DNA of 64,000 nt from contig NZ_SSNY01000008.1 of NCBI RefSeq assembly GCF_004801285.1, forward strand, positions 62,001 to 126,000. Reading direction: 5' to 3'. Under the pieces are notes generated by a model. The model searched no databases. It saw nothing but the letters and a program-made list of their open reading frames with translations, and was not told the origin of the DNA. Each line of letters opens with the position of its first letter. Within the stretch, counting starts at the first letter, position 1. This DNA is from Ollibium composti (GTDB lineage Bacteria; Pseudomonadota; Alphaproteobacteria; Rhizobiales; Rhizobiaceae). Positions 39,623-48,605 of the stretch are shown one piece after another. The position numbers and the translations under genes were made by a program.

Positions 39623-40468
39623 ATGATCCGCGACACGACCATCGGCGCGAAATTGTGGATCACCGCGGTCTGGGCGGTGGTGATCTTCTTCGTCCTCAAC
39701 CTCGCCGCCATGATCGTCGCCGTCATCCTGTCGTCCTTCGGCACCCGCTGGCTCGGCACATGGCTGCCCGCCGGCTTCACCGATCGCTGGTACTTCGCCG
39801 CATGGTCGGAATTCCAACTGCATGACGTGCTGATCGTCACCTTCCAGATCGCCTTCATCGTCGTCGCCCTGTCCGGCCTTCTGGGGGTGACCGCCGCCTA
39901 TGCGCTGGCACGGCGCGACTTCCCCGGCAAGAAGCTGGTGATGCTGCTGTTCCTCCTGCCGCTGCTGGTGCCGCCGATCACCTTCGGCATTCCGCTGGCT
40001 ACCGTGCTCTATCAGGCCGGTGTCGGCGGCACCTTCTGGGGTGTGGTGATCGCAAACCTGGTGCCGACCGTCCCCTTCGTCATCCTGGTGATGATCCCCT
40101 TCATCGAGCAGATCGATCCCAAGATCGAGGCGGCGGCCCGCGTCTTCGGCGCCAACACCTTCAAGCTCTTCATCCATGTGCTGCTGCCGATGCTGGTGCC
40201 CGGCATCCTGGCGGCGCTGCTCCTGGTGCTGGTGCGCACGGTCGGCATGTTCGAGCTGACCTTCCTGACCGCCGGGCCGACCAGCCAGACGCTGGTTGTC
40301 GCGCTCTATTATTCGGTCTTCGCCTCCGGCGTGCGCGCCGTGCAGTCGATCGACGCCATGGCCGTCATCTACATGATCACCACGCTCGTCTGGCTGCTGA
40401 TCGCGCTGCGCTTCGTCAATCCGACGCAGATCGTCGCCCGCGCCAAGCAGGCGCCCGCGCAACAATAG
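39623..40468 (+). CDS. ABC transporter permease (PotC-like)
   Basis: A 281-residue permease with six predicted spans and an EAA loop at EAAARVFGANTFKLFIHVLLPMLVPG. It starts nine bases after the previous permease stop. This is the last gene of the uxaC/importer cluster. No clear intrinsic terminator follows; the tRNA-like gene on the other strand begins about 60 bases away. Confidence 0.9.
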   Translation: MIRDTTIGAKLWITAVWAVVIFFVLNLAAMIVAVILSSFGTRWLGTWLPAGFTDRWYFAAWSEFQLHDVLIVTFQIAFIVVALSGLLGVTAAYALARRDFPGKKLVMLLFLLPLLVPPITFGIPLATVLYQAGVGGTFWGVVIANLVPTVPFVILVMIPFIEQIDPKIEAAARVFGANTFKLFIHVLLPMLVPGILAALLLVLVRTVGMFELTFLTAGPTSQTLVVALYYSVFASGVRAVQSIDAMAVIYMITTLVWLLIALRFVNPTQIVARAKQAPAQQ

Positions 40469-40532
40469 ACGTCATGTCGGCCTGATTGAGGTTCGGCCGG
40501 AACGATCGCTCAAGGCGAGAAGTAGTGATTGA

Positions 40533-40608
40533 TGGAGACCTCGCCCCGGAATCGAACCGGGGATCGAAGGATCTGCGGTCCTTTGCCTCGCCACTCCACC
40601 ACGAGATC
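40533..40608 (-). tRNA. tRNA-Cys (GCA), possibly degenerate
   Basis: The minus strand folds as a cloverleaf: acceptor GATCTCG pairs with CGAGGTC, discriminator T73 and encoded CCA follow, the anticodon arm is AAGGA-CCGCAGA-TCCTT with anticodon GCA, and the T-loop is TTCGATT. T73 and GCA are cysteine identity elements. But position 33 is C instead of the near-universal U, position 37 is G, the T-stem has an extra C:G pair (six pairs), and the D-stem has mismatches. It may be a diverged or pseudo tRNA-Cys rather than the main cysteine tRNA. Confidence 0.65.
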
Positions 40609-40683
40609 GGATCGCGACGCGATATAATCCCGTCCGTTAAGTAATTGTTTACGGATGGATCGCCAGCCAACAGCGCCGACCGG

Positions 40684-41961
40684 TCAGACGCGATGGCGGT
40701 AGGCCTCAATGGACGCCGGCTTCATCTCGATGGAGAAGCCCGGTGTCGCCGGCGGCATGTAGGCCGCGTTACGGATGACGCAAGGATCGAGAAAGTGTTC
40801 GTGCAAGTGATCGACATATTCGATCACCCTGCCCTGCTTCGTGCCGGAAACGGCGACATAGTCGATCATCGACAGGTGCTGGACATATTCGCACAGGCCG
40901 ACCCCGCCGGCATGCGGCCAGACCGGCAGATCATACTTGGCCGCCATCAGGAGCACCGCCAGCACCTCGTTCAGGCCGCCCATACGGCAGGAATCGATCT
41001 GCACCACATCGATGGCGCCGCCGGCGATGAATTGCTTGAACAGGATGCGGTTCTGGCACATCTCGCCGGTCGCCACCTTCATCGGCGCCACCGCCTTGCG
41101 GATTGCCGCATGACCGGCGATGTCGTCTGGGCTGGTCGGCTCCTCGATGAAGAAGGGCTTGGCGAAGGCAAGGTCCTTCAACCAGTCGATGGCCTCATCG
41201 ACCTCCCAGACCTGGTTGGCGTCGATCATCAGGAAGCGATCCGGGCCGATGACGTCGCGGGCGATCTTCAGCCTGCGGATATCGTCGGCGCGGTCGCGGC
41301 CGACCTTCAGCTTGATGTGATCGAAGCCCTGCTCGACCGCCTCACGGCAAAGCCTGGCCAGCTTCTCGTCGGAATAGCCGAGCCAGCCGGCCGAGGTCGT
41401 ATAGCAGGCATAACCCTCGCGCTCGAGCGCGGCGATGCGCTCGGCTTTTCCGGCTTCGGCTTTCTTCAGGATTTCCAGCGCCTCGCCGGGGGTGATCGCG
41501 TCGGTGAGATAGCGGAAATCGACGATACGCACGATCTCCTCGGGGCTCATCTCAGCCACCAGCCGCCACACCGGCTTGCCCGCCTCCTTCGCCCACAGGT
41601 CCCAGACGGCGTTGACGACGGCGCCGACGGCCAGATGCATCGCCCCCTTGTCGGGGCCGATCCAGCGCAACTGGCTGTCGCCGGTGACGTGACGCCAGAA
41701 GCGGCCCGGGTCCTGCTTGACCCAATCGAGGTCGAGCCCGACGACGAGATGCCGCAACGCCTCGATCGCGGTACAACAGACTTCGTTGCCGCGACCGATG
41801 GTGAAGGTCAGCCCATGCCCTTTCAGGTTGGCCATGTCGGTGTCGAGGATGATGTAGGCGGCCGAATAGTCCGGGTCCGGGTTCATCGCATCGGAGCCGT
41901 CGAGGCTTTGCGAGGTCGGAAAGCGCAGGTCGAAGACGCGCAGACCGGTGATGCTGGTCAT
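40684..41961 (-). CDS. L-fuconate dehydratase
   Basis: A 425-residue enolase-superfamily enzyme that dehydrates L-fuconate to 2-keto-3-deoxy-L-fuconate. The N-terminal LDGSDAMNPDPDYSAAY is close to the hallmark of characterised L-fuconate dehydratases. Active-site elements are IKLKVG (KxK), MIDANQVW, FFIEEPTSPDD, ATGEMCQNR and WPHAGGVGLCE. ATG 41961 (MTSITGLRVFDLRFP) is the family start. It is the last gene of the minus-strand sugar-acid operon, 13 bases after the FAH-family hydrolase. Confidence 0.9.
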   Translation of the reverse strand: MTSITGLRVFDLRFPTSQSLDGSDAMNPDPDYSAAYIILDTDMANLKGHGLTFTIGRGNEVCCTAIEALRHLVVGLDLDWVKQDPGRFWRHVTGDSQLRWIGPDKGAMHLAVGAVVNAVWDLWAKEAGKPVWRLVAEMSPEEIVRIVDFRYLTDAITPGEALEILKKAEAGKAERIAALEREGYACYTTSAGWLGYSDEKLARLCREAVEQGFDHIKLKVGRDRADDIRRLKIARDVIGPDRFLMIDANQVWEVDEAIDWLKDLAFAKPFFIEEPTSPDDIAGHAAIRKAVAPMKVATGEMCQNRILFKQFIAGGAIDVVQIDSCRMGGLNEVLAVLLMAAKYDLPVWPHAGGVGLCEYVQHLSMIDYVAVSGTKQGRVIEYVDHLHEHFLDPCVIRNAAYMPPATPGFSIEMKPASIEAYRHRV

Positions 41962-41974
41962 GCCGATGGTCCGC

Positions 41975-42820
41975 CTAGACGTCCGCCCGGAAGGTCTGCT
42001 TCTGCGTGCCCAGCCCCTCGATGCCGAGTTCGACGACATCGCCGGCCTTGAGGTAGCGCGGCGGCTTCATGCCGAGGCCGACGCCGGGCGGCGTACCGGT
42101 CGAAATGACGTCGCCGGGCATCAGCGACATGAACTGCGACAGGTAGGAGACGAGGAAGGCGACGCCGTAGACCATGGTTTTGGTCGAGCCGTTCTGCCGC
42201 GTCTCGCCATTGACCGTCAGCCACATCTTCAGGTCCTGCGGGTCCTTGATTTCGTCCTTCGTCACCAGCCAGGGACCGATCGGCCCGAAGGTGTCGCAGC
42301 TCTTGCCCTTGGTCCACTGGCCCTGCCGCTCGGCCTGGAAAGCACGCTCCGAGACGTCGTTGGTGAGGCAGTAGCCGGCGACATAGTCCAGCGCCTCGGC
42401 TTCGGAGACATATTTGGCCTTCCGGCCGATGACGACGGCAAGCTCAACTTCCCAGTCGGTCTTTTCCGACCCGCGCGGGATCAGAACATCGTCGTTGGGG
42501 CCGACGATAGCCGAGGTCGCCTTCATGAAGATGATCGGCTCGGGCGGCACGGTGGCGCCCGTCTCGGCGGCATGGTCGGAATAATTGAGCCCGATGCAGA
42601 TGAACTTGCCGGTGCCCGCCACGCAGGCGCCGAGGCGCGGTGTTCCAGCAACGACGGGCAGGCTTTTCGCATCGAGCTTCGCCAGCGCCGCGAGCGAGGT
42701 CGCGTCAAGCGCGCCGCCGCCAATGTCGGCGACATGGGCCGACAGATCGCGGATGACGCCGTCCGCATCGAGAAGACCCGGTTTTTCGGCACCCGGCTCG
42801 CCATAGCGAAGAAGTTTCAT
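41975..42820 (-). CDS. Fumarylacetoacetate hydrolase family protein (probable 2,4-diketo-3-deoxy-L-fuconate hydrolase)
   Basis: A 281-residue FAH-fold protein. The metal-site region appears as EVELAVVIGRKAKYVSE, and the conserved GDVISTGTPPGVGLGMKPP loop is clear. The family cleaves C-C bonds of 2,4-diketo acids. Next to fuconate dehydratase and an SDR, it most likely splits 2,4-diketo-3-deoxy-L-fuconate to pyruvate and L-lactate. ATG 42820 is preceded by GGAGAGAAAAG. Confidence 0.88.
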   Translation of the reverse strand: MKLLRYGEPGAEKPGLLDADGVIRDLSAHVADIGGGALDATSLAALAKLDAKSLPVVAGTPRLGACVAGTGKFICIGLNYSDHAAETGATVPPEPIIFMKATSAIVGPNDDVLIPRGSEKTDWEVELAVVIGRKAKYVSEAEALDYVAGYCLTNDVSERAFQAERQGQWTKGKSCDTFGPIGPWLVTKDEIKDPQDLKMWLTVNGETRQNGSTKTMVYGVAFLVSYLSQFMSLMPGDVISTGTPPGVGLGMKPPRYLKAGDVVELGIEGLGTQKQTFRADV

Positions 42821-42878
42821 CTTTTCTCTCCTGATTGAATCGCGGCCGGGAAAGGCCACTTGAGATCGTTTCGCCCAT

Positions 42879-42892
42879 CCTGCCGAAGCAGG
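42879..42892 (-). repeat. UUCG tetraloop hairpin between SDR and FAH genes
   Basis: In the minus-strand transcript, CCTGC-TTCG-GCAGG forms a five-pair stem closed by a C(UUCG)G tetraloop, an unusually stable loop. It lies in the 87-base gap between the SDR and the hydrolase and may stabilise or process the operon mRNA. Confidence 0.5.
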
Positions 42893-42907
42893 GACTTGAA
42901 TGCCTTC

Positions 42908-43642
42908 CTAGATCGACCAGCCGCCGTCGATATTGTAGGCCTGTCCCGTCGTATAGGTCGCGCCGGCCAGATAAACCGCCAGATCGGCGATTTCCTCGGC
43001 CTTGCCCAGCCGACCCATCGGCTGGCGGGCGATGAAGGCGGCGCGGGCCGTTTCGTAGTCGCCCTGCGCGCGCATGCGGCCTTCCAGCGACGGGCTTTCG
43101 ACCGTGCCGGGGCAAATGGCGTTGCAGCGGATGCCTTTGGCCACATAGTCGGCGGCGACCGCCTTGGTCAGGCCGATCACGGCAGCCTTGGTCAGGCCGT
43201 AGACGAAGCGGTTGGGCACGCCTTTCTGCGAACTCGCGACCGACGACATGTTGATAATCGCGCCGTCTTCCCGTTCCAGCATGCCGGGCAGGACCGCGCG
43301 GATGGTGCGGACCATCGCCTTCACGTTGAGGTCGATGGCGAAATCCAGGTCGCCCTGCTTCATGTCCAGTACCGAGCCGCCATGCACGAAGCCGGCGCAG
43401 TTGAACAGGACGTCGACCCGCCCGATCTCGGCGAACGCCGCCTTGACCGCGGCGTCGTCCAGCACGTCGAGCCGGCGCGTGACGAGCCTTGGCGTGCCGC
43501 TCAGTTCGGCAAGCGCCGCCTCGTTGATGTCGGTGGCAATCACGTTGGCGCCGGCAGCCGCGAACGCCAGCACCGATGCCCGTCCGATACCCTGCGCGGC
43601 GGCGGTGACGACCACCGTCTTGCCTTTCAAATCCTGTGACAC
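42908..43642 (-). CDS. SDR family oxidoreductase (probable 2-keto-3-deoxy-L-fuconate dehydrogenase)
   Basis: A 244-residue classical SDR: TAAAQGIGRASVLAFA (NAD site), NCAGFVHGG (NAG-type), catalytic serine in MSSVASSQKG, and tyrosine/lysine in VYGLTKAAVIGLTKAV. The C-terminal CPGTVESPSL and GATYTTGQAYNIDGGWSI are standard. In the non-phosphorylating fucose route an SDR oxidises 2-keto-3-deoxy-L-fuconate to the 2,4-diketo product used by the adjacent hydrolase; this is inferred from context. Confidence 0.87.
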   Translation of the reverse strand: MSQDLKGKTVVVTAAAQGIGRASVLAFAAAGANVIATDINEAALAELSGTPRLVTRRLDVLDDAAVKAAFAEIGRVDVLFNCAGFVHGGSVLDMKQGDLDFAIDLNVKAMVRTIRAVLPGMLEREDGAIINMSSVASSQKGVPNRFVYGLTKAAVIGLTKAVAADYVAKGIRCNAICPGTVESPSLEGRMRAQGDYETARAAFIARQPMGRLGKAEEIADLAVYLAGATYTTGQAYNIDGGWSI

Positions 43643-43661
43643 GTCCTGTCTCCTTGCTGCG

Positions 43662-44114
43662 TCAAGCCGGCTTGGTTCGCCGCTCGACGATATAGATGTG
43701 ATCCGCCGCCAGCACGACCTCGCCGTGCTGGTTGACGACCTCGATACGCTCGATCAACCGGCCGGAGCCGGCTCGCTTCGGATCGTCCTCCTTGGCGGCG
43801 ATGGTGGTGCGGGTATGGATGGTGTCGCCGATAAAGACCGGCTTGATGAAGCGCAACCGGTCGTAGCCGTAGGAAAAGGCGACGGGGTTGATGACACTCG
43901 CCGTCAGCCCGACGCCGACGGAAAACACCAGCGTGCCATGGGCGATGCGCTGGCCGAAGGGCGTTGCCTTCATGAACTCGGCGTCCATGTGATGCGGGAA
44001 GAAATCACCGGTGTGGCCGGCATGGACGACGAAATCGGTCTCGGTGATGGTGCGCCCGCTGGTCTTGCGCGATGCGCCGATCTCGTAGTCCTCGAAATAT
44101 GTGGTCTGTTCCAT
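43662..44114 (-). CDS. MaoC family dehydratase
   Basis: A 150-residue hot-dog-fold protein beginning [13 protein letters not shown]. The hydratase-type motif is visible as [15 protein letters not shown], with the aspartate and histidine. The segment [18 protein letters not shown] is shared almost exactly with a second MaoC protein at 54.2-54.8 kb. Its role in a sugar-acid operon is unclear, because MaoC proteins usually act on acyl-CoA thioesters. Its ATG overlaps the stop of the Gfo/Idh/MocA gene by one base. Confidence 0.85.
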   Translation of the reverse strand: MEQTTYFEDYEIGASRKTSGRTITETDFVVHAGHTGDFFPHHMDAEFMKATPFGQRIAHGTLVFSVGVGLTASVINPVAFSYGYDRLRFIKPVFIGDTIHTRTTIAAKEDDPKRAGSGRLIERIEVVNQHGEVVLAADHIYIVERRTKPA

Positions 44115-45187
44115 CAGGGTTTCCTCGCCAACGGCGTGGCGGGCGCGGCGCTCGACCGGTACGCCGCCTCGACCAGCGCCATCGTGTTCCAGGCGTCCTC
44201 GACGGAACTGACCAATTCTGCGTCCTCGCCGGCGGCAAAGCGCTGGACATTGGCCATGCGGCCGACGAAGGCGTCCGGGAACCATGCGCCAGACAGTGGA
44301 ACCGGGACCCAGCCGTCGCCGCCCTTCGGGTAGATTTCGAGGATATCCGGCTCGCCGCGCGGATAGTCGAGATTGACGCCGAGTTGCAGCCAGGCCGCGC
44401 CTTCGGTGCCCGAGATGCGAAACTCGCAGGCCTGATGGCGGCGGCCGAACTTGTGGTCGTGGTTGATCGACAGCGAACAGCGCACGGTCTCGCCGTAGTC
44501 GAGGATGGCGCTGGTGCGCGTCTGCGCCACCGTATGGTTCGGATGCCCAAGCGTCCTGGCGTGAACGCCGGCCGGATCGCCGAGCAGTTGCCGGATCAGG
44601 TCGAGATAGTGGATGGAGTGCATGGCGATCTCGACGCGCGGCGCCTTGAGCAGGAATTCCCAGAGCTGCCATGGCGTGTCGAGCGCCAGCCAGGCGTCGA
44701 AATCCACCACCTCGCCGAGCCAGCCCTTCGCGATCGCATCCTTCAGCGCCAGCATCATCGGCGCGAAGCGAAGCTGGAAATTGACCGCCGCTGAAAGCTT
44801 CTTCCGCCGGCAGATTTCCAGGATTTCTGTCGCCTCTTCGAGGTTGTTGCCCATCGGCTTCTGGATCAGGGCGACCGCGCCATCCGGCAGCGCCTCCAGC
44901 ACCCCGGCATGACGGGCCGGCGGCGTGGCGAGATCGAAGATCGCGCCCTCGACGCTCGCTGCCTCGGCCACCGAGGTGAAGGCGCGGACGTTCCACTCGG
45001 CAGCCAGTTTCCGCGCTTTGGCCTGGTCCGGGTCATAGAGGCCTGCGACCGGGAAGCCGGCTTTTCTATAGGCCGGGAAGTGCGCGTCGCCGACGATGGA
45101 GCCGGCACCAAACGTCACGATCGGGCGCGGCTTCGACGGCATCGGCCACGATTGCGAAAAGGAGGCCGGATCGAAACGGTCAGTCAT
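44114..45187 (-). CDS. Gfo/Idh/MocA family oxidoreductase
   Basis: A 357-residue NAD(P)-dependent oxidoreductase. The Rossmann segment is [22 protein letters not shown] and the family EKP-type motif is [10 protein letters not shown] (here QKP). The catalytic-domain histidine region is [19 protein letters not shown]. The family acts on sugars, inositols and sugar acids. In this operon it could oxidise fucose or a related aldose, or an acid. ATG 45187 ([10 protein letters not shown]) overlaps the mutarotase gene by eight bases. Confidence 0.85.
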   Translation of the reverse strand: MTDRFDPASFSQSWPMPSKPRPIVTFGAGSIVGDAHFPAYRKAGFPVAGLYDPDQAKARKLAAEWNVRAFTSVAEAASVEGAIFDLATPPARHAGVLEALPDGAVALIQKPMGNNLEEATEILEICRRKKLSAAVNFQLRFAPMMLALKDAIAKGWLGEVVDFDAWLALDTPWQLWEFLLKAPRVEIAMHSIHYLDLIRQLLGDPAGVHARTLGHPNHTVAQTRTSAILDYGETVRCSLSINHDHKFGRRHQACEFRISGTEGAAWLQLGVNLDYPRGEPDILEIYPKGGDGWVPVPLSGAWFPDAFVGRMANVQRFAAGEDAELVSSVEDAWNTMALVEAAYRSSAAPATPLARKP

Positions 45188-45509
45188 GATGGAACACTTC
45201 GTCCATCGACGCCCACCAGTCGCCCTCCTTGCGGGTCTCGAACGGCTGCTGCAGCGGCATGCAGATGGCCCACCATTCCTGCGTCTTGGGATCGGCAGCC
45301 ATCTTGGCCATATCGGCTGCGAAATCGGTGCCGTGATATTCGAAAGAGGCGAACAGCAGGTTTTCCGGCTGCCTGAGATAGATCGAATAATTCTTGATGT
45401 TGCAGGCCGAAATGGTGGCCAGCACCTCCGGCCAGACGGCGGCGTGCAGGCGCACATATTCCTCGATCTTTTCCGGCTTGAGGCCGAGCACCATGCCCAT
45501 GCGTTGCAT
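45180..45509 (-). CDS. L-rhamnose/L-fucose mutarotase family protein
   Basis: A 109-residue protein of the RhaM type: MQRMGMVLGLKPEKIEEYVRLHAAVWPEVL, NYSIYLRQPENLLFASFEYHG and EWWAICMPLQQPF match the family, including the catalytic histidine early in the chain. These enzymes interconvert anomers of rhamnose or fucose. Next to L-fuconate dehydratase a role on L-fucose is the better guess. It lies one base after the preceding enolase-superfamily stop. Confidence 0.88.
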   Translation of the reverse strand: MQRMGMVLGLKPEKIEEYVRLHAAVWPEVLATISACNIKNYSIYLRQPENLLFASFEYHGTDFAADMAKMAADPKTQEWWAICMPLQQPFETRKEGDWWASMDEVFHHD

Positions 45510-45510
45510 C

Positions 45511-46632
45511 TCAGTTTCTCCGCTCGGTGACGATAGCGTCGAATTCGGCAATACGGCGCGCCTCGATGGCGTCGAAATCCCAGTCGATGCCGAGGCCGGG
45601 CTCCTGCGGCGCCAGCGCCTGACCATTCTCGATGCGCATCTTCCTGTCCGTCAGGTCGTCGAGCTGGGGAATGTACTCGACATACTTGCCGTTCGGGATG
45701 GCACAGACCAGGCTGACATGCAGCTCCATGAGGAAATGCGGGCAGACCGGCATGTCGAAGGCCTCGGCCATGTGCGCCACTTTCAGCCAGGGCGTGATGC
45801 CGCCGATGCGGCCGACGTCAACCTGCACGATGGAGCAGCCGCCCTTCTGCATATATTCGCGGAAGTGGCGGATCGAATAGAGTGACTCGCCGACCGCTAC
45901 GGGCGTCGCCGTCGAGCGGGAAAGCCGCACATGGCCGTCGATGTCGTCGGCAGGCAGCGGCTCCTCGATCCAGGCGAGGTCGAGGTCGCGCAGCCGCTCG
46001 GCGCGGCGGATCGCTTCATCGACGGAGAAGCCCTGGTTGCAATCGGTCATGATCTCATAGCCGTCGCCGACCGCCTTGCGCACGGCGGAAAGCCGGGCGA
46101 AATCCTCGGCGCCGTGCGGCCTGCCGATCTTGACCTTGGAACCGGTAAAACCCTTGGCCTTGGCGGCCAGCGCGTCCTCGACGAGCGCTTGCGTGTCGAT
46201 GTGCAGCCAACCGCCCTCGGTGGTGTAGAGCGGGCAGCGGTCCTTGGCGCCGCCGGCGAGCTTCCACAGCGGCAGGCCCTGTTTCTTCGCCCTGAGATCC
46301 CACAGAGCGGTATCGATGGCTGCGAGGGCGATGGCCGTGATGGCGCCGATGGTGGTGGCGTGCGTGGCGAATTCCAGCTCGTGCCAGATTGCCTCGATCC
46401 TATCCGCGTCGCGGCCGATCAGGCGCGGCGCCAGATGATCGGCCAGAAGCCGCATCACCGACGAACCGCCGGTGCCGATGGTGTAGCTGTAACCCATGCC
46501 GACCGCGCCATCGGCGTCGGTGATCGTGACGATCGGCGTCTCCTGCGAAACAAAGCTCTGGATGGCGTCGGTGCGCTTGACCTTCGGCTTCAAGTCGACC
46601 ATGCTGAGTTCGACTTTTTCGATCCGGGCCAT
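45511..46632 (-). CDS. Mandelate racemase/muconate lactonizing enzyme family protein (sugar-acid dehydratase-like)
   Basis: A 373-residue enolase-superfamily protein of the mandelate racemase subgroup. Active-site landmarks: SKVKIGRPHG (KxK-type lysine), IMTDCNQGF, AWIEEPLPADD, AVGESLYS, and a C-terminal CPHFLMELHVSL with the catalytic histidine. This is not a duplicate of the fuconate dehydratase; the motifs differ. The substrate is probably another six-carbon acid. ATG 46632 (MARIEKVELSMVDLKPK) is the usual start. Confidence 0.87.
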   Translation of the reverse strand: MARIEKVELSMVDLKPKVKRTDAIQSFVSQETPIVTITDADGAVGMGYSYTIGTGGSSVMRLLADHLAPRLIGRDADRIEAIWHELEFATHATTIGAITAIALAAIDTALWDLRAKKQGLPLWKLAGGAKDRCPLYTTEGGWLHIDTQALVEDALAAKAKGFTGSKVKIGRPHGAEDFARLSAVRKAVGDGYEIMTDCNQGFSVDEAIRRAERLRDLDLAWIEEPLPADDIDGHVRLSRSTATPVAVGESLYSIRHFREYMQKGGCSIVQVDVGRIGGITPWLKVAHMAEAFDMPVCPHFLMELHVSLVCAIPNGKYVEYIPQLDDLTDRKMRIENGQALAPQEPGLGIDWDFDAIEARRIAEFDAIVTERRN

Positions 46633-46634
46633 GG

Positions 46635-47732
46635 TCAGGTCCTCAGTGACTTGCCGGTTTCGGCGGAGAACAGGTGCGCCTGGGAAAGATCGAAGCTCAT
46701 GGCGACGCGGTCGCCGGCCTTCAATGGTTTCGGGTTCAACATACGCGACACCCAATCGCGGCCGTCGAATTCGGAAAACACCAGCGTCTCGTTGCCGAGC
46801 GGCTCGGTGACCGTCACCGGCAATTCCAGCTCATGCACGTCGGCCGCATCGCCTGACTGGAGACCGTGGCCGACCGGATAGAGGTCGTCGGGGCGCAGGC
46901 CGAACACCACCTTGTCGCCGGCGCTGACGGTGGCCTTGAAGCGGCCGGGCAGCGGCAGGCTGCCGCCGCCGGAAAAAACCAGCCTGCCGTCCGCAACCGT
47001 TGCCTCGTGCAGGTTCATCGGCGGCGATCCGATGAAGCCGGCGACGAAACGCGTCGCCGGCCGCTTGAATACCTCGTCGGGTGTACCGACCTGCTCGATA
47101 TAGCCTTCGCGCATGATGACGATGCGGTCAGCCAGCGTCATCGCCTCGACCTGATCGTGGGTGACATAGATGACGGTGGACTTCACCTTGGCGTGCAGCT
47201 TCTTGATCTCGGTGCGCATCTGCGTGCGCAGCTTGGCGTCGAGATTGCTGAGCGGTTCGTCGAACAGAAAGACGTCCGGATCGCGCACGATGGCGCGGCC
47301 CATGGCAACGCGCTGGCGCTGGCCGCCGGACAATTGCGAGGGGCGGCGCTCCAGCAGCGCATCGAGGCCGAGGATGGCGGAAGCCTCGGCGACGCGCCTG
47401 TCCGTCTCCTCCTTGGCGACGCCGGCGATCTTCAGCGAAAAGCCGAGGTTCTCGCGCACCGTCATGTGCGGATAGAGCGCGTAGGACTGGAACACCATGG
47501 AAATGTTGCGCGAGCGCGGCGGCAGGTCGTTGACGACGCGCTCGCCGATCTCGATCGTGCCACCCGAAATCTCCTCCAGCCCGGCGATCATGCGCAGCGT
47601 CGTCGACTTGCCGCAGCCGGACGGGCCGACCAGCGCGATGAACTCGCGGTCGCCGACATCGAGGTCGATGCCGTGGACGATCTCCATCGTGCCATAGCGC
47701 TTGGTCAGTTTCTTCAGGGATACGGTCGCCAT
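46635..47732 (-). CDS. Sugar ABC transporter ATP-binding protein (MalK/UgpC-like)
   Basis: A 365-residue CUT1-family ATPase. Walker A is LVGPSGCGKSTTLR, the signature LSGGQRQRVAMGRA, Walker B FLFDEPLSNLDAK, and the switch VTHDQVEAMTLADR. The C-terminal TOBE/regulatory domain (about residues 235-365) is typical of MalK. It lies four bases after the second permease and two bases before the enolase-family gene, so it is in the same operon as both. Confidence 0.93.
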   Translation of the reverse strand: MATVSLKKLTKRYGTMEIVHGIDLDVGDREFIALVGPSGCGKSTTLRMIAGLEEISGGTIEIGERVVNDLPPRSRNISMVFQSYALYPHMTVRENLGFSLKIAGVAKEETDRRVAEASAILGLDALLERRPSQLSGGQRQRVAMGRAIVRDPDVFLFDEPLSNLDAKLRTQMRTEIKKLHAKVKSTVIYVTHDQVEAMTLADRIVIMREGYIEQVGTPDEVFKRPATRFVAGFIGSPPMNLHEATVADGRLVFSGGGSLPLPGRFKATVSAGDKVVFGLRPDDLYPVGHGLQSGDAADVHELELPVTVTEPLGNETLVFSEFDGRDWVSRMLNPKPLKAGDRVAMSFDLSQAHLFSAETGKSLRT

Positions 47733-47736
47733 GAAA

Positions 47737-48603
47737 TCAACCTTTCACCGCGCCGGAGGTCAGGCCGCCGACGAGGTGCTTCTGGACGATGAAGGTGAGG
47801 AGCAGCGCCGGTACGATCATCACCACCGCCAGCGCGCACATGCCGCGCCAGTCGATGGTGAACTCGGCGGTGTAGTCGAGCAAGCCGACCGGCAGCGTCT
47901 TGGAGTTGATCGAGCGCGTGAGTTGCGAAGCGAGGGCGAATTCGTTCCACGAGGTGAGGAAGGCGAAGATGCCCGAAGAGGCGATACCCGGCCCGGCGAG
48001 CGGGAACTCGACCTGCCAGAAGGCCTGCCAGCGCGTGCAGCCGTCAATCTGGGCCGCTTCGGCGAGATCCTTCGGCACCTGCCTGAAGAAGCCGTCGATC
48101 AGCCAGATGGTGAACGGCACGTTGAGCGCGACATAGGCCAGGATCAAGCCGAAATGCGTGTCGATGATGTCGAGCTTGGCATAGACGAAGAACAGCGGCA
48201 GCGAGAGCGCGATGCCGGGCACCGTGCGCGTCAGCATCAGGCCGAGGAACATCGCCGACTTACCGCGGAAGCGGTGGCGGGCGAAGGCGTAGCCGCCGGC
48301 CATGCCGATGGCGATGGCGATCACCGTCGAGGTGATCGAGATAATCAGCGAGTTGCGGAAATAGTCGAGGACGGGAATGCCGCCCTTGCCGACGCCCGAA
48401 AACATCGCGACATAGGCGTCGAACGAGACCTGCTGCGGGATCCACACCGGCGGCTTGGCCATGATCTCGACGGTGGGCCTCAACGAGGAAAGCACGATCC
48501 ACAGGCCGGGCAGGCAGATCACCAGCATGGCAAGGAACAGGCCGACGCGGTGGGCGACCGTGGCGATGCGGCGCTTCAGGCGGGCGGATGCGTTGGCGTC
48601 CAT
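47737..48603 (-). CDS. Carbohydrate ABC transporter permease (MalG-like)
   Basis: A 288-residue six-span permease of the CUT1 type. The EAA loop is EAAQIDGCTRWQAFWQVEFPLAGPG. It begins with a cytoplasmic arginine/lysine-rich segment and a first span AHRVGLFLAMLVICLPGLWIVLS. I take ATG 48603, three bases before the upstream stop; in-frame GTGs at 48612-48610 and just after are alternatives that would overlap the preceding gene. Confidence 0.9.
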   Translation of the reverse strand: MDANASARLKRRIATVAHRVGLFLAMLVICLPGLWIVLSSLRPTVEIMAKPPVWIPQQVSFDAYVAMFSGVGKGGIPVLDYFRNSLIISITSTVIAIAIGMAGGYAFARHRFRGKSAMFLGLMLTRTVPGIALSLPLFFVYAKLDIIDTHFGLILAYVALNVPFTIWLIDGFFRQVPKDLAEAAQIDGCTRWQAFWQVEFPLAGPGIASSGIFAFLTSWNEFALASQLTRSINSKTLPVGLLDYTAEFTIDWRGMCALAVVMIVPALLLTFIVQKHLVGGLTSGAVKG

Positions 48604-48605
48604 CG

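Noticed and set aside
38375..40465. 696-codon minus-strand open frame opposite the importer permeases
   Set aside because: Low-complexity composition from antisense of membrane-protein codons; no ribosome site or domain.
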